From positions 48,835 through 112,834 of the forward strand of contig CAZEFT010000010.1 in assembly GCA_964511495.1 (NCBI GenBank): a stretch of 64,000 nt of DNA, given 5' to 3'. This stretch comes from Litorimonas sp964511495. Its GTDB lineage: Bacteria; Pseudomonadota; Alphaproteobacteria; Caulobacterales; Maricaulaceae. How positions within the stretch are numbered: position 1 is the first letter of the stretch; each line of letters opens with the position of its first letter. The notes under the pieces are model-generated. The model saw nothing but the letters and a program-made list of their open reading frames with translations, did not search any database and was not told the DNA's origin. Positions 45,405-53,951 of the stretch are shown piece by piece. Both the position numbers and the translations under genes were made by a program.

Positions 45405-46466
45405 ATGACACTTGCGACACTCACGCCGAACCAAACTGTAACGGGGATCAAGCCGGATGTTTCCTTGCCACCCATGTTCAAAACGATTGAGCGTTTGGTC
45501 GGCAATACCCCTCTGATTGCCATAGACATGCGCTATAAGGGTGAGCCCCTCACCCTCTTCGCAAAGCTCGAATATTTTAATCTGTCAGGCTCTATCAAAG
45601 ACCGCATGGCCCTTGAGGTTTTGCGCTGTGCTTACCGCAAAGGCGAATTACGCCCCGGCGACCTCATTGTCGAAGCGACCAGTGGAAATGCCGGTATTGC
45701 GTTTTCAGCCTTAGGCCGCGCTTTGGGTCACCCTGTACGCATTTATATGCCCGATTGGATGAGCCAAGAGCGCATTGCCTTAATGAAAAGCTATGGGGCG
45801 GATGTGCGTCTGGTTAGCCATGAAGAAGGCGGCTTTGTCGGCTCAATCCAAATGGCAGAAGATTTGGCGCGATCTCGGAATGATGTCTTCTTGCCACGTC
45901 AATTTTCCAATGAGGATAACTGCCAAGCCCATTGCGGCACAACGGGGCCTGAAATTGCTTCTCAACTCGGGCTTTGCCCCAATGCTTTTGTAGCAGGTGT
46001 AGGCACGGGTGGAACCGTGATGGGCGTCAGGCGCGCGCTACGTTCGCTCTGTCCAAATGTCAATATTCACCCGATGGAACCCGCCGAAAGCCCGACCCTC
46101 ACGACAGGGCATAAGGTCGGCAAACACCGTATTCAAGGTGTCTCGGATGAATTCATTCCCGATATCGTCAAACTGAACGAATTGGATGACATCATTTGTG
46201 TTAATGACGGTGACGGTATCATCATGGCCCAACGCTTAAGTGCGGAATTGGGTCTAGCTGTGGGTATTTCCTCGGGAGCCAATCTCATTGCCGCACTGAA
46301 AGTTCATCAGAATCGAACTGCACAAGGCAAAGCAACAGATCACATCGTCACCATTTTTTGCGATGATAATAAGAAATATCTTTCTACAGACCTGACCAAA
46401 GCCGAACCAATCAAAGACGGTTATCTCAGTAAGGATGTGGAATTACTCGGCTACCGCGTAGTCTAA
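45405..46466 (+). CDS. PLP-dependent cysteine synthase / cystathionine beta-synthase-like enzyme
   Basis: The 353-residue enzyme has the PLP lysine in LSGSIKDRMAL, the substrate loop TSGNAGIAFS, the phosphate-binding GVGTGGTVMG and the FSNEDNCQAHCGTTGPEI segment of the cysteine synthase fold. Fold type II enzymes of this set make cysteine from O-acetylserine, or act on other serine derivatives or cysteine. The ATG at 45405 has AGGGA at proper spacing, so it is preferred over the ATGs at 45348 and 45390. The divergent Lrp gene is its likely regulator. Confidence 0.9.
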   Translation: MTLATLTPNQTVTGIKPDVSLPPMFKTIERLVGNTPLIAIDMRYKGEPLTLFAKLEYFNLSGSIKDRMALEVLRCAYRKGELRPGDLIVEATSGNAGIAFSALGRALGHPVRIYMPDWMSQERIALMKSYGADVRLVSHEEGGFVGSIQMAEDLARSRNDVFLPRQFSNEDNCQAHCGTTGPEIASQLGLCPNAFVAGVGTGGTVMGVRRALRSLCPNVNIHPMEPAESPTLTTGHKVGKHRIQGVSDEFIPDIVKLNELDDIICVNDGDGIIMAQRLSAELGLAVGISSGANLIAALKVHQNRTAQGKATDHIVTIFCDDNKKYLSTDLTKAEPIKDGYLSKDVELLGYRVV

Positions 46467-46467
46467 T

Positions 46468-47235
46468 CTAACCCGTACGGCCCGTAATATAGTCCTGTGT
46501 GCGCTGATCCCCAGGGTTAGTGAATATTTTCTCCGTTGCGTCATACTCGATTAATTCGCCCATGTAAAAGTAGGCTGTACGGTCAGACACGCGTGCGGCC
46601 TGTGCCATGGAATGAGTCACGATGATAATGCAATAGCGCTCTTTCAATTCTTGTATCAAGGCCTCCAGACGCGCCGTCGCAATCGGATCAAGCGCAGAGG
46701 CCGGTTCATCCATTAAGATGACTTCGGGACTAACCGCAATCGCACGGGCAATGACAAGGCGCTGTTGTTGTCCCCCCGATAATCCCGTGCCGGGGAGCTT
46801 CAAGCGATCTTTCACCTCATCCCATAACCCGGCGCGACGCAGAGATTTTTCAACCAAAGCATCCATCTCTGTCTTACCAGACGCCAGACCATGAATTTTC
46901 GGGCCATAGGCCACATTATCATAAATCGACTTTGGAAAAGGATTGGGTTTTTGAAAGACCATTCCAACCCGCGCCCGTAAAAGCACCGGATCGACTTCTT
47001 TGGCATAAATATCTTGCCCATCCATTGTGATGGAACCGGAGACTTTGGCCCCTTCAATCGTGTCATTCATACGATTAAATGTTCGAAGAAAAGTAGACTT
47101 CCCGCAACCTGATGGCCCGATAAAGGCCGTCACACTGCGGTCGGCCACATCCATATTGATGCCTCTTAAGGCCTGATAATCACTGTAATGAACTTTGACA
47201 TTCTCACATGTGAATTTCGGGTTTTCAATTTTCAT
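46468..47235 (-). CDS. pstB: Phosphate ABC transporter ATP-binding protein
   Basis: The 255-residue ATPase powers high-affinity phosphate import. It has Walker A GPSGCGKSTFLRTFNRMND, the signature LSGGQQQRLVIARAIA, Walker B VILMDEPASALDP and the His switch ITHSM-type IIIVTHSM. It closes the pst operon: its stop is one base from the convergent stop of the cysteine synthase gene. No phoU follows, unlike in many bacteria. Confidence 0.97.
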   Translation of the reverse strand: MKIENPKFTCENVKVHYSDYQALRGINMDVADRSVTAFIGPSGCGKSTFLRTFNRMNDTIEGAKVSGSITMDGQDIYAKEVDPVLLRARVGMVFQKPNPFPKSIYDNVAYGPKIHGLASGKTEMDALVEKSLRRAGLWDEVKDRLKLPGTGLSGGQQQRLVIARAIAVSPEVILMDEPASALDPIATARLEALIQELKERYCIIIVTHSMAQAARVSDRTAYFYMGELIEYDATEKIFTNPGDQRTQDYITGRTG

Positions 47236-47247
47236 TATTTACTCACC

Positions 47248-48624
47248 CTAAATCCGTTTTTCCAAGCGATTGCGAAGCCAAACAGCAAAGCCGTTCATCA
47301 GAACCAAAATTGACAACAATAGTAAAATCGCCGCCGCCGCCCGTTCCGTCCATGCCCGTTCGGCACTTTCTGACCACAGGAAAATCTGTACAGGAAGAGC
47401 CGTTGACGGATCATTCACACTGGCAGGAATATCCGTCACAAAGGCCACCATACCGATCATGAGAAGGGGCGCCGTTTCACCCAAGACCTGCGCCATCGCG
47501 ATAATCGAGCCCGTCAAAATGCCTGGTGTGGCCAAGGGCATCTTCTGTTGAAAAACCGCTTGCGTATGAGACGCCCCTAAAGACAAAGCCCCGTCGACAA
47601 TCGAAGGGCTAACGGATTGAAGGGCCGACCGTGTTGCAATGACAATGGTCGGGAAAGCTCGCAAGGCAAGCACCATTCCCGCCACCAAAGGAATAGAGCG
47701 TTGCAATCCAAAGATATTGATAAAAATCGCCAAGCCCAACAAACCAAAAACGATGGACGGCACCGCTGCCAGATTGTTAATGCTGATCTCAATATAATCC
47801 GTCCAACGATTTCTCGGCGCAAATTCATCAAGGTAAAGCGCCGAGCCCACACCAATCGGCAGAGCCAATAAAAAGGCGGATAAGATAATGAAAACCGAGC
47901 CAATCACAGCGCTCGCCACACCGGCTAATTCCGGATCCCGACTATCAGGATGTGTGAAAAGCAGGCCATTAAACCGGGATTGTATCAGCCCGCGTTGTCG
48001 CAAATCATCAATCCAAAGAATTTGTTGATCTGATATTTTACGGCGTGCTTCGGGCGTGTCCCGATCAATATGTCCTTTGAGCAACTGATCCACATGGTCG
48101 GAAACTGGAACGGACACGCGAACGACCTGCCCAATCAACTCCGGTGTTTCAAACACCTTTTGTCGGAGCAAATTCGCTGCCCCGGAATCTGAGACTAATT
48201 GGTAAAGTCGTCTTTGGTTTTGGTCTCCCACAACATCGGGTTGGGTTTGAAGAACCGCTTGTTTCACGACAGCACGGTAATCTAAAGCTCTGATATTTTT
48301 ATCATTAATGGCTCGATCGCTTGCCGAGCTTCCTGTGCCAGGCGCGCCGAACAAGATTTGCGGAGATAAGCGAACATCCAAGACCATCACATGGTGATGA
48401 AAGGCAGACAGTCCGGTCAAAACCAAACTACTCAACAACCAGAACAAAGATGTTAAAGCAAAGAGAACTGCGGCTTGACCATAAAATCGGAAGCGAGCCT
48501 CTTTACGACGTCGCTTCTTAAGGTGACGCTTGGCACTCTCCGTGATGTGCGGGGATGTCAGACGGTCAGTGGCCCGCTGTTTGGGTGAACGTTTGTCAAG
48601 AAAGGGTAAGGATGGCTCGGCCAT
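47248..48624 (-). CDS. pstA: Phosphate ABC transporter permease PstA (long form)
   Basis: At 458 residues this is longer than E. coli PstA (296). An N-terminal region (about 1-190), with one membrane segment near 50-75 and a periplasmic part, precedes the permease domain, which includes the coupling motif DGALSLGASHTQAVFQQKMP. Such N-terminal extensions (DUF3333 type) are typical of alphaproteobacteria. It shares one base with the pstC stop (TAATG). Confidence 0.94.
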   Translation of the reverse strand: MAEPSLPFLDKRSPKQRATDRLTSPHITESAKRHLKKRRRKEARFRFYGQAAVLFALTSLFWLLSSLVLTGLSAFHHHVMVLDVRLSPQILFGAPGTGSSASDRAINDKNIRALDYRAVVKQAVLQTQPDVVGDQNQRRLYQLVSDSGAANLLRQKVFETPELIGQVVRVSVPVSDHVDQLLKGHIDRDTPEARRKISDQQILWIDDLRQRGLIQSRFNGLLFTHPDSRDPELAGVASAVIGSVFIILSAFLLALPIGVGSALYLDEFAPRNRWTDYIEISINNLAAVPSIVFGLLGLAIFINIFGLQRSIPLVAGMVLALRAFPTIVIATRSALQSVSPSIVDGALSLGASHTQAVFQQKMPLATPGILTGSIIAMAQVLGETAPLLMIGMVAFVTDIPASVNDPSTALPVQIFLWSESAERAWTERAAAAILLLLSILVLMNGFAVWLRNRLEKRI

Positions 48625-49880
48625 TAATCATACCTCTCTTCATATCGACGCACAGCAGAGAGCGCGATCATATTCAAGATCAATGTAATAACAAATAAGA
48701 CCAACCCGAGCGCAAAAGCGGCCAAAGTCTTTGGGCTGTCAAATTCTTGGTCGCCTGTTAACAATGTGACGATTTGCACGGTCACCGTAGTCGCAGAATC
48801 CAACGGATTAGCCGTGAGATTAGCGGCTCGTCCCGCCGCCATGACCACAATCATTGTTTCTCCGACGGCACGGGAAATCGCCAAAAGAAAAGCACTGATA
48901 ATGCCGGGTAAAGCACCTTTAAAAACAACCTTTTTCAGAGTTTCAGATTTGGTCGCCCCTAAAGCATAAGACCCATCGCGCATGGATTGCGGAACCGCAT
49001 TAATCACATCATCCGACAAGGAAGAAATCAGAGGAATGATCATCACTCCCATCACCACACCCGCAGCCAAGGCACTTTGCGTCGGAACAGAAAATCCTAG
49101 AAATTCTGCGGCATTGCGAATGGTAGGGCCTACGGTCAAGAGTGCGAAAAAGCCATAAACCACCGTCGGAATACCGGCTAAAATCTCAACCGTTGGCTTT
49201 ACGATTTTCCGAACTCTCTTTGACGCATATTCAGATAAATATACCGCAATCATCAGGCCGACAGGTCCGGCAATAGACAAGGCCACAATCATGATTAGAA
49301 ACGTTCCCGTAAAAATGGGAACGGCTCCAAAGGCACCGGACTGTCCTGCCTGATCCGTGCGTAACGCAGTTTGAGGAGACCATTGCAAGCCGAACAGAAA
49401 GTCGAAAATCGACACTTCGGAGAAGAATAAAAGGCTTTCTAATAAGAGTGAGATAATAATGCCCATCGTTGTAAAAACAGCAATGGCCGATAAAATAATG
49501 AGTATGGCTTGGATAAAGCGTTCAACCCACCGCCGAGCCGCAAAAACAGGGCCAATCAGCCGCGCTGAAAAAGCCACAGCGCCAGCGGCAGACATCAGCG
49601 CCACAATCAACCAAGCGACATCGAAATAAAGATTATTCAGCCGCCAAAAGAGTCCGACAAAAAAGACGACTAAGAGTATGAGCGCCGTCATCCAAGCCGC
49701 AAAATATCCGTGATAGCTCGCTTGGGAATGCCATCCCGAAACAATTGTCAAAGTGCGTTCAGTAGACGCGGTCGCACCACGCTCCTGATATAAATCAGCG
49801 GCAAGATTACGATTAAACAAAAACGCCCCAAAAGTCAGAGCACACATTAATATCAACATATAAATCAGTGTTAAATCCAT
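48624..49880 (-). CDS. pstC: Phosphate ABC transporter permease PstC (long form)
   Basis: The 418-residue permease has about eight membrane segments; the EAA-type loop is DGSYALGATKSETLKKVVFKGALP. An additional N-terminal membrane part (about 1-110) is present, as in other alphaproteobacterial PstC. A near-perfect ribosome site AGGAGG lies 3 bases before the ATG. It works with PstA as the channel. Confidence 0.95.
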   Translation of the reverse strand: MDLTLIYMLILMCALTFGAFLFNRNLAADLYQERGATASTERTLTIVSGWHSQASYHGYFAAWMTALILLVVFFVGLFWRLNNLYFDVAWLIVALMSAAGAVAFSARLIGPVFAARRWVERFIQAILIILSAIAVFTTMGIIISLLLESLLFFSEVSIFDFLFGLQWSPQTALRTDQAGQSGAFGAVPIFTGTFLIMIVALSIAGPVGLMIAVYLSEYASKRVRKIVKPTVEILAGIPTVVYGFFALLTVGPTIRNAAEFLGFSVPTQSALAAGVVMGVMIIPLISSLSDDVINAVPQSMRDGSYALGATKSETLKKVVFKGALPGIISAFLLAISRAVGETMIVVMAAGRAANLTANPLDSATTVTVQIVTLLTGDQEFDSPKTLAAFALGLVLFVITLILNMIALSAVRRYEERYD

Positions 49881-49928
49881 GTCCGTCCTCCTTTCTTGTG
49901 TGTGTTTTTGTGTCGCTCTATCATCAAA

Positions 49929-50993
49929 TTAGGGATGATAGGGCGTGAGGTTTTGGATGTCGCGTCGGTATTTTTCGCGCTCGGAATCCTGAATCGGAAC
50001 CAAGCCAATCTCCCGTAAATATCCGTTCGCCCCCGAAGCATGGTCAGCCAAAAACTCCAGAGCGAACCCCTGCAGACCCGGGGTCGTTTCAACATTGGCC
50101 TTTTTGAAATAGAAAAAGAGAGACCGAGACACCGGATATTGCCGAGACGCAATTTTTTCAAAATCAGGCGTCACAGAATCAATTTTGGCAGCTTTAATTT
50201 TATCTTGGTTTTGATCCAGAAAAGAATATCCCAATACACCAATAGCCGTCGGTGTATTGAGCAAGGTTTGAACCAGCGTGTTGTCATTTTCGCCGGCATC
50301 GATCCACAATCCGTCTTCGCGTAAGGTTTGCGACACACGGCGAAACTGAGCCTGGTTTTCATTTTTTAATGCGGCAAGACAGGGTATATCCGCCGCGCCT
50401 CCTTCCATTGCGATTTCAACAAATGCATCGCGCGTTCCCGATGTCGGTGGCGGGCCATAGGCTTCAATCTTAAAATCCGGGAGAGAGGGATTTATCTCTG
50501 ACCAATTTTGATAGGGATTATTGATGAGGGTACAATCTGTATCCGATTGCGGCACGGTTTTAGCGAAAGCCAAATAGATATCTCGCGCACGAAAGTCGAA
50601 TTGCGGTGCGTTTAACGCATTCGCAATAACGATGCCGTCATAGCCAATTTTCACTTCGATAATATCTGCCACACCATTGGCTTTGCAACGCGCCAATTCT
50701 GTTTCTTTCTGGCGACGGGAGGAATTGGTCACATCGGGCGTCCCAACACCTACACCTTCGCAGAAGAGCTTATGCCCTCCCCCTGAGCCCGTTGCCTCAA
50801 TAATAATATTTTGACCCGTCACATTTTTATATTCCTGCGCCACTTTCGTGGAAAATGGAAAGACGGTGGATGAGCCGATGACGCGAATAGCACGAGACGG
50901 CATATCCTCGATCTTTTGCGCGCGTTCAAGTGGCTGACACGCCATTAAAATCGTGACACTCACCCCCAAAATAATCGCATTAAGACGCAACAT
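49929..50993 (-). CDS. pstS: Phosphate-binding protein PstS (lipoprotein)
   Basis: The 354-residue protein has a lipoprotein signal with lipobox LMAC (C19), so it is likely tethered to the inner membrane. The phosphate-binding motifs are GSSTVFPFS near 42, EATGSGGGHKLF near 65, and PPTSGTRDAFVE near 180. It is followed by pstC after 48 bases. It may share a transcript with the DUF6065-like gene, which ends 48 bases upstream. Confidence 0.95.
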   Translation of the reverse strand: MLRLNAIILGVSVTILMACQPLERAQKIEDMPSRAIRVIGSSTVFPFSTKVAQEYKNVTGQNIIIEATGSGGGHKLFCEGVGVGTPDVTNSSRRQKETELARCKANGVADIIEVKIGYDGIVIANALNAPQFDFRARDIYLAFAKTVPQSDTDCTLINNPYQNWSEINPSLPDFKIEAYGPPPTSGTRDAFVEIAMEGGAADIPCLAALKNENQAQFRRVSQTLREDGLWIDAGENDNTLVQTLLNTPTAIGVLGYSFLDQNQDKIKAAKIDSVTPDFEKIASRQYPVSRSLFFYFKKANVETTPGLQGFALEFLADHASGANGYLREIGLVPIQDSEREKYRRDIQNLTPYHP

Positions 50994-51041
50994 AATATTT
51001 CTATATCGCGAGTCGGTCAGGAACGCAGTGCATTCTTTGTC

Positions 51042-51836
51042 TTAAGTTTTAAATAGGGCGGAACCGCGCAAATCTTTCGGCTTTTGCATCCGGCGTTTCG
51101 TCAGATGGGTCTCGGAACCGACTTTTCCGTCTGATTTTTGCCCCTTCATATAATGGCGCTGCCATCCCGATTGTATGGCCTCCTTATTTCCGGCGTGAAG
51201 CTTGGCGTTGAAATCGGCACGGCTTTTCGTCCAATTATTATAATCGCGTTCCAATTTCACGTCACTGCTTAGGCGTTTGACCTTGGGCGCAACACCTTCC
51301 AATCGAATATGCTCACATAAGGTGAAGAAACAAAAAGGTTCTCCTTTTTCGAACCTAGCTTTTCCCGGTCGGGTCATTTGCCAATTCATCGTAAAAGGAA
51401 AAGGGAGCCAGTCGGTCTCAACCAATCCTGACAGCGGGTAGATACCATCTTTCGGCCAATTGGGCGGCCCCATACACCAGACGGCCCAACCGGGCGGCGT
51501 TTTAAACACATATCCAGTATGAAAGGTCACAATCCCTGAGCGGAAATGGGCGGTTGCAAAACTGGGAATGAAGGCATTTTTATCAGGTGAGGATAATGTA
51601 ATATCCTCATTATTCGGCCCGCCATTCCACTCAATATCCAGATCAAAAGGACATAACAGCTCCCACCCTGTCGCATTAGCCATAGTCAAAGGCAGACATC
51701 GATAGGGCTGCCTGTCTTGAAACTCATCCATCCAAGCCCGCCGCGAACGTGCAGGTACAAAATCCGGCGCGACATCATGAATTGAATAAGCATCAAGAAA
51801 AGGGGCATTATCGGTATCAGTTACATTATCAGCCAT
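51042..51836 (-). CDS. DUF6065-like protein of unknown function
   Basis: The 264-residue protein is soluble, with no signal. It contains the segments RSGIVTFHTGYVFKTPPGW, MGPPNWPKDGIYPLSGLVETDW and FPFTMNWQMTRPG, then FEKGEPFCFFTL, which match my recollection of the DUF6065 family, of unknown function. The C-terminal 60 residues are basic. It comes just before pstS on the same strand and could be the first gene of the pst transcript, which would link it to phosphate limitation. Confidence 0.72.
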   Translation of the reverse strand: MADNVTDTDNAPFLDAYSIHDVAPDFVPARSRRAWMDEFQDRQPYRCLPLTMANATGWELLCPFDLDIEWNGGPNNEDITLSSPDKNAFIPSFATAHFRSGIVTFHTGYVFKTPPGWAVWCMGPPNWPKDGIYPLSGLVETDWLPFPFTMNWQMTRPGKARFEKGEPFCFFTLCEHIRLEGVAPKVKRLSSDVKLERDYNNWTKSRADFNAKLHAGNKEAIQSGWQRHYMKGQKSDGKVGSETHLTKRRMQKPKDLRGSALFKT

Positions 51837-52151
51837 GTCCTATATCTGCCGCAGTCACAGTCCGATGAAAACCTCTTTCCACTATTTCGAGCCTATTATC
51901 GCCCGAAAACATGTTTTCTGGATAATTCCTTTCTTTTGATGTGATGAAAGGTTGAGGATTTTCGTGAAAATTCCCCAGATGAGGTCTGGAATTGTCGTGT
52001 TCGGTGCTGTAACGGCCTTCTGGGGTATCCCAAGGATATCATAATTAAACGTCATGACTAAGCCGTATGACAGCACTGTCGGAGGCGTCCTGACGTGAAC
52101 ATTGATTTTCGACCCGACAGGACTTCGGGTGTCGAAAGTGAGGAAGACGTT
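51837..52151. promoter_or_regulatory. Divergent control region, DUF6065/pst versus PiT-like permease
   Basis: No gene is seen in these 315 bases apart from a weak upstream extension of the permease frame. A single exact PhoB half-site, CTGTCAT, lies on the minus strand at 52073-52067, with an imperfect TAGTCAT at 52060-52054, but their spacing is two bases more than the classical 11-bp repeat. GTCATGAC (52051-52058) is itself a palindrome. A leader hairpin is listed separately. Confidence 0.35.
52108..52136 (+). promoter_or_regulatory. Leader hairpin before the PiT-like gene
   Basis: TTCGAC-CCGA pairs with TCGG and GTCGAA across a 7-base loop, giving ten pairs with a 2-base bulge. It ends 15 bases before the ATG at 52152, just ahead of the GAGGAAG ribosome site. 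It could affect translation initiation. No T-run follows. Confidence 0.4.
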
Positions 52152-53183
52152 ATGGAATTGTTCGGTATCGAAATTCTGGCAATTTTGGGCTTTTTGATCG
52201 CCTCTTATTCCGTCGTCGCCAATGACGCTATTCAGACATTGGGCACGTTTTTGGCCTCAAATGCCAAAAAACCATGGTGGGTTTTATGGTTATTCGCCGC
52301 CACCATACTGGTCGCGGTCATGCTTTACGGATTTTACACCCAATCTGGGGATATCGCCTTTGGACGCCTAAACCGCCTGCCCTATCCTGATGGAGGTGTT
52401 CAATGGTATCACGTCCTGCCGCCCGTCGTTTTGCTTTTCCTGACGCGTTTTGGCATTCCCGTCTCAACGACTTTCCTTGTTCTGACCGTTTTCGCCCTGA
52501 CGGGCGGAGAGGCAACAGAAGGCGTTCTTGCCAAAATGTTGTTGAAATCCGGCATGGGTTATGTCGTCGCCATGGCGGTGGGCTTGATCGTTTACGCATT
52601 GATTTCACGGGCTTGGGAGCGTTGGATTTCCGACACCAAAGATAAAGAAATTCCTGTTTATTGGACGGTCGCACAATGGGCCTCCACCGCCTTTCTCTGG
52701 TGGCAGTGGTTGGCACAGGATTTTGCAAATATTTTCATCTTCCTGCCTCGCACAACAGAAGTTGTAAATGGCGCAACACAAGTGACATTCGATACAACAG
52801 CTTTGGTTATTGCAACGATTACCATGACTCTTCTGCTCGCTTACGTCTTTAAAACCCGCGGCGGTAATATTCAGAAAATTGTGACCGCCAAGACCAATAC
52901 AACGGATATTCGTGCGGCCATTGTTATCAACCTGATGTTCGCCACGATCCTCTTCATCTTTAAGGAAGTGAATGATGTACCAATGTCGACAACTTGGGTC
53001 TTCTTGGGCTTGATTGCTGGCCGGGAAATCGCGATCAGCTATATTGCAAGCCTACGCCCTCGCGCCGAAGCTATGCGCGATGTCCTCATGGATATGGGCC
53101 GTCTCTTCTTCGGTTTAGTCGTCAGTATCGCCTTGGCCGTGTTTGTGCCTTGGGTCGCCACGGGTAATCTCGTCACGTTCTAA
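52152..53183 (+). CDS. PiT-like inorganic phosphate transporter family membrane protein
   Basis: The 343-residue protein has eight to nine membrane segments. The N-terminal repeat has ANDAIQTLGTF and GIPVSTTFLVLTVFALTGG, and the C-terminal repeat NDVPMSTTWVFLGLIAGRE; both PxSTT segments fit the inverted-repeat signature of PiT transporters. PiT carriers take up phosphate with H+ or Na+. It is shorter and more diverged than E. coli PitA. The start at 52152 has GAGGAAG at good spacing; an in-frame upstream ATG-less extension is not needed. Placement opposite the pst operon fits a phosphate role. Confidence 0.72.
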   Translation: MELFGIEILAILGFLIASYSVVANDAIQTLGTFLASNAKKPWWVLWLFAATILVAVMLYGFYTQSGDIAFGRLNRLPYPDGGVQWYHVLPPVVLLFLTRFGIPVSTTFLVLTVFALTGGEATEGVLAKMLLKSGMGYVVAMAVGLIVYALISRAWERWISDTKDKEIPVYWTVAQWASTAFLWWQWLAQDFANIFIFLPRTTEVVNGATQVTFDTTALVIATITMTLLLAYVFKTRGGNIQKIVTAKTNTTDIRAAIVINLMFATILFIFKEVNDVPMSTTWVFLGLIAGREIAISYIASLRPRAEAMRDVLMDMGRLFFGLVVSIALAVFVPWVATGNLVTF

Positions 53184-53199
53184 TCCGGGGTTTAAAATG

Positions 53200-53226
53200 A
53201 GGCCAGCCCGACATGAGGGCTTGCCT
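53200..53226 (+). terminator. Possible terminator hairpin after the PiT-like gene
   Basis: AGGCCAGCCC pairs with GGGCTTGCCT (one mismatch) around a 7-base loop, starting 17 bases after the stop. There is no T-run on the plus strand, so it would be a poor intrinsic terminator; it might instead protect the 3' end. The reverse strand has a short T stretch. Confidence 0.35.
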
Positions 53227-53325
53227 TAATGCGCCGGATGCCAAACCCGTAAGCAAAACACTGGACGCCACCGTTCCTGTCTCTTACGCTCACTTTGCTT
53301 ATGATGGCAAAAGAGAGGGCGGATT

Positions 53326-53949
53326 ATGTTGGAGGTTCAAAACCTATCCAAGCGCTATAAAAAACAAATGGTTTTATCCGCGCTTCATCATAACTTTGAC
53401 CGCGGCGTCACCATTATCACGGGGCCGAGCGGTGTCGGCAAAACAACCCTCTTACGCCTTTGCGCGACGGCTGAAGCCCCGACATCCGGCGACATCATAT
53501 GGAGAGGTAAACCCATAAAGAAACAACGTAAAGCTTATCGTTCCATTCTGGGTTACGCGCCTCAGCAAATTAACTTTCCTGATGATATATCCGCTTTGGA
53601 TTTCATGGTGTATATCGGCGCAATGAAGGGGCTTTCACGACGCGAGAGTGAAGCACAAACATCGACCCTCCTCACCCGTCTTGGCCTTATCCATGACAGT
53701 CAGAAAAAACTTCAAGCCTTTTCAGGCGGTATGAAACGTCGCCTCGGCTTGGCCCAAGCTTTTTTGGGCAAGCCTGAATGTTTGATTGTCGATGAACCCA
53801 CCGCCGAGTTGGACCCGCTCTCTGCCAAAACTGTTCATGACCTTATTTTTGAACACGGACAAAAGGCCGTTGTCATTATGACAACCCATTTGGCGGAAAG
53901 CCTCTCGGCTTATGACTATCAAACGCTCACGCTCGGCACGAAATCCTGA
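53326..53949 (+). CDS. ABC transporter ATP-binding protein
   Basis: The 207-residue ATPase has Walker A GPSGVGKTTLLRL near 34-46, the signature FSGGMKRRLGLAQAF, Walker B CLIVDEPTAELDP and the switch MTTHLAES. It is short, as for small ABC-2 type exporters. The next gene, starting two bases later, encodes the membrane partner. A longer plus-strand frame overlapping its start is a shadow. Substrate unknown. Confidence 0.92.
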   Translation: MLEVQNLSKRYKKQMVLSALHHNFDRGVTIITGPSGVGKTTLLRLCATAEAPTSGDIIWRGKPIKKQRKAYRSILGYAPQQINFPDDISALDFMVYIGAMKGLSRRESEAQTSTLLTRLGLIHDSQKKLQAFSGGMKRRLGLAQAFLGKPECLIVDEPTAELDPLSAKTVHDLIFEHGQKAVVIMTTHLAESLSAYDYQTLTLGTKS

Positions 53950-53951
53950 CC

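Noticed and set aside
52051..52075. Classical Pho box
   Set aside because: Only one half-site is exact and the period is 13 rather than 11; reported only as a weak finding.
53213..53518. 101-codon frame overlapping the start of the ABC ATPase gene
   Set aside because: It is a different frame over the certain ATPase coding region and begins inside a hairpin; no family features.
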